DNA of 9,688 nt from Methylobacteriaceae bacterium (GTDB lineage Bacteria > Pseudomonadota > Alphaproteobacteria > Rhizobiales > Beijerinckiaceae), in contig JAISTL010000081.1 in assembly GCA_031272615.1 (NCBI GenBank), positions 1 through 9,688 of the forward strand, written 5' to 3'. The first letter of the stretch is position 1. Each line of letters opens with the position of its first letter. Below the pieces are notes generated by a model. That model had not been told where the DNA came from, ran no database searches, and saw only the letters and a list, made by a program, of their open reading frames with translations. Of the stretch, positions 8,559 through 9,688 are shown piece by piece. Both the position numbers and the translations under genes were made by a program.

Positions 8559-8948
8559 ATGGCGACATTTCCTTTTGAGCTTGTCTCGCCTGAAAAAATC
8601 ATTTTCTCCGGCGCCGCGGAAGCTGTTGTTCTGCCTGCCGAAGAAGGCGAAATGACGGTTTTTGCCGGCCATGTGCCCCTGGTCGCGGCGATGAAAACGG
8701 GCCTTCTCACCATCACCGACGACAAAAACCAAAAGGTCCCGATGCTGGTGTTCGGCGGTTTTCTGGATGTCGGCCCGGCCAACGTGGTGGTGATGACCGA
8801 GCGCGCTTATTCCAAGGAACAATGGACACCGGAACTGCTGGCACAGGAAATCCAAGCGGCGACCGCGGCGCGGGATGCCGCCGCAGACTTTGACCGCCGG
8901 GTCGTGGCTGAAGAAAACCTTGCGTTTCTCCGGCAATTCAAGATTTGA
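8559..8948 (+). CDS. atpC: ATP synthase F1 epsilon subunit
   Basis: Small rotor subunit at the foot of gamma, which contacts the Fo c-ring and can inhibit ATP hydrolysis. The 129 residues are close to the family's usual 130-140. The N-terminal beta-sandwich shows FELVSPEKIIFSG (6-18), then VLPAEEGEMTVFAGHVPLVAAMKTGLL (24-50), a pattern specific to this family. The C-terminal half (about 85-127, SKEQWTPELL onward) is the helical hairpin that carries the inhibitory function in some species. The start is preceded only by a weak GGA (8550-8552), in contrast to the strong sites of atpG and atpD. The spacer from atpD is 72 bases, the longest inside the operon, and holds only weak 4-5 bp dyads. Last gene of the operon. 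Confidence 0.95.
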   Translation: MATFPFELVSPEKIIFSGAAEAVVLPAEEGEMTVFAGHVPLVAAMKTGLLTITDDKNQKVPMLVFGGFLDVGPANVVVMTERAYSKEQWTPELLAQEIQAATAARDAAADFDRRVVAEENLAFLRQFKI

Positions 8949-8996
8949 CCGGAAAGCATCGCCGGGAACCCTGCCCCGTACATCTGTCGGTGACAC

Positions 8997-9029
8997 AAAA
9001 AACCGCGCCTTCTTCAGCAGAAGGCGCGG
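8997..9029 (-). terminator. Strong terminator between the converging atp operon and receiver gene
   Basis: A perfect 11-bp stem, CCGCGCCTTCT (9003-9013) with AGAAGGCGCGG (9019-9029), has a 5-base loop. On the minus strand it is followed directly by six T (A run at 8997-9002), so it is a textbook terminator for the minus-strand gene, whose stop is at 9063-9065. On the plus strand only CGGGTCTTCGTT follows, so it would end the atp mRNA less cleanly, though as the only hairpin here it probably serves both. Confidence 0.88.
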
Positions 9030-9062
9030 CGGGTCTTCGTTCAACGGTTGCGCGTCCGGGTG

Positions 9063-9688
9063 CTATTCCTTGGACAACGCCTGGAACAGGGCGGCGCTGA
9101 GTTTCTGCGGAGTCAGCGGCTTCGGGAGCAACGGGAATTCCGTGTCGCCCTGGTTCAATCGCTGATCACCGGAAATCAGCACAAACGGCAGGTCCGGATA
9201 ACGGGATTTCATCTCCCGCGCCAAAGTGATGCCGTTGGGGCCACGCATGGCAACATCCGAGAGCACCAATGCCGGCAGCTTTTCAGTAATGGCCTGAACG
9301 GCTTCGCGGGCGCCGATGGCGATGCGTGAACGGAAGCCGAGCTTTTCAAGCATACGCTGCATGGCAACCGCCACCTCGACCTCGTCATCCACCACCAGGA
9401 TTTCCGCACCCATCAACGCCGGATTGCTGATCGGCTGCTCCGGTTCGGCATCGAATTCATCCGGCGGATTCGCGGCAATCGCCGCATTACGCCGCGGCAG
9501 ATAGATAACGGCGGAAACGTTATGTGCTTCATTCTCCTCAAACTGAAAGGTTCCCATGGAATTGCGGGCGAAAGAATCGGGAACCAGCAGATCCAGTGAA
9601 TCCCACTGGGAGCGTGAAATCACCTGGTATTCCTGGAACGTCGATGTCACCATCCCGGTTACGGCAACCCGGACGAATTTACCCTCGC
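9063..9688 (-). CDS. Hybrid sensory protein C-terminus: degenerate HATPase-like end plus receiver domain (5' end outside window)
   Basis: The minus-strand frame is open to the right edge, with EGKFVRVAVTG preceding the ATG at 9653, so the start lies outside. Numbered from that ATG, residues 83-196 form a response-regulator receiver domain: ILVVDDE with acidic pair Asp89/Asp90, phosphoacceptor Asp133 in LSDVAM, Ser161 in LISG, and Lys178 in PKPL, all intact. Before it, GTFQFEENEA...VIYLPRR (34-55) matches in length and shape the last strands of histidine-kinase ATPase domains (G-T...YLPR). The usual DTGxG and GTGLGL boxes and ATP lid are absent from the preceding 45 residues. The linker (56-82) is acidic and Pro-rich. 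It is probably a CckA-like hybrid kinase relative or a phosphotransfer pseudokinase. The receiver is certain; the upstream domain is inferred. It converges on the atp operon. Confidence 0.8.
   Translation of the reverse strand, partial: EGKFVRVAVTGMVTSTFQEYQVISRSQWDSLDLLVPDSFARNSMGTFQFEENEAHNVSAVIYLPRRNAAIAANPPDEFDAEPEQPISNPALMGAEILVVDDEVEVAVAMQRMLEKLGFRSRIAIGAREAVQAITEKLPALVLSDVAMRGPNGITLAREMKSRYPDLPFVLISGDQRLNQGDTEFPLLPKPLTPQKLSAALFQALSKE

Overview
The window is GC-rich (roughly 60% by eye) and fits an alphaproteobacterium. It carries an F1-only ATP synthase cluster in the order atpH-atpA-atpG-atpD-atpC with no Fo genes beside it. This split arrangement is characteristic of Alphaproteobacteria. 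The esterase and beta-subunit sequences also read as alphaproteobacterial. I cannot place the genus.

Left part (1-2177): the 3' end of a periplasmic-type SGNH/GDSL arylesterase (TesA family) ends in a strong intrinsic terminator. A MATE-family multidrug/cation antiporter follows, probably with its own promoter near 693-721.

Middle part (2178-3990): a 272-base non-coding leader with two perfect inverted repeats precedes a small unrecognised 115-residue protein. Next comes a CitE/HpcH-type CoA ester lyase. Its promoter overlaps a perfect 11-bp inverted repeat that probably also terminates the upstream small gene. A 241-base spacer follows, holding an AT-rich patch and probably the atp promoter.

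Right part (3991-9062): the five F1 subunit genes run as one operon encoding delta, alpha, gamma, beta and epsilon. Together these form the soluble catalytic head and the stalk parts that couple it to the membrane Fo sector, which must be encoded elsewhere. A strong hairpin at 9003-9029 separates the operon from a convergent minus-strand gene that runs off the right edge. That gene encodes the C-terminal end of what looks like a hybrid sensory protein: a receiver domain after what seems to be a degenerate kinase ATPase domain.

Most of the window is ordinary housekeeping sequence and I found no clear new multi-gene system. The points most worth a second look are the apparently ATPase-dead histidine-kinase/receiver protein, the promoter-terminator overlap before the CoA ester lyase, the MATE transporter lacking the usual N-lobe aspartate, and the small orphan protein with its structured leader.
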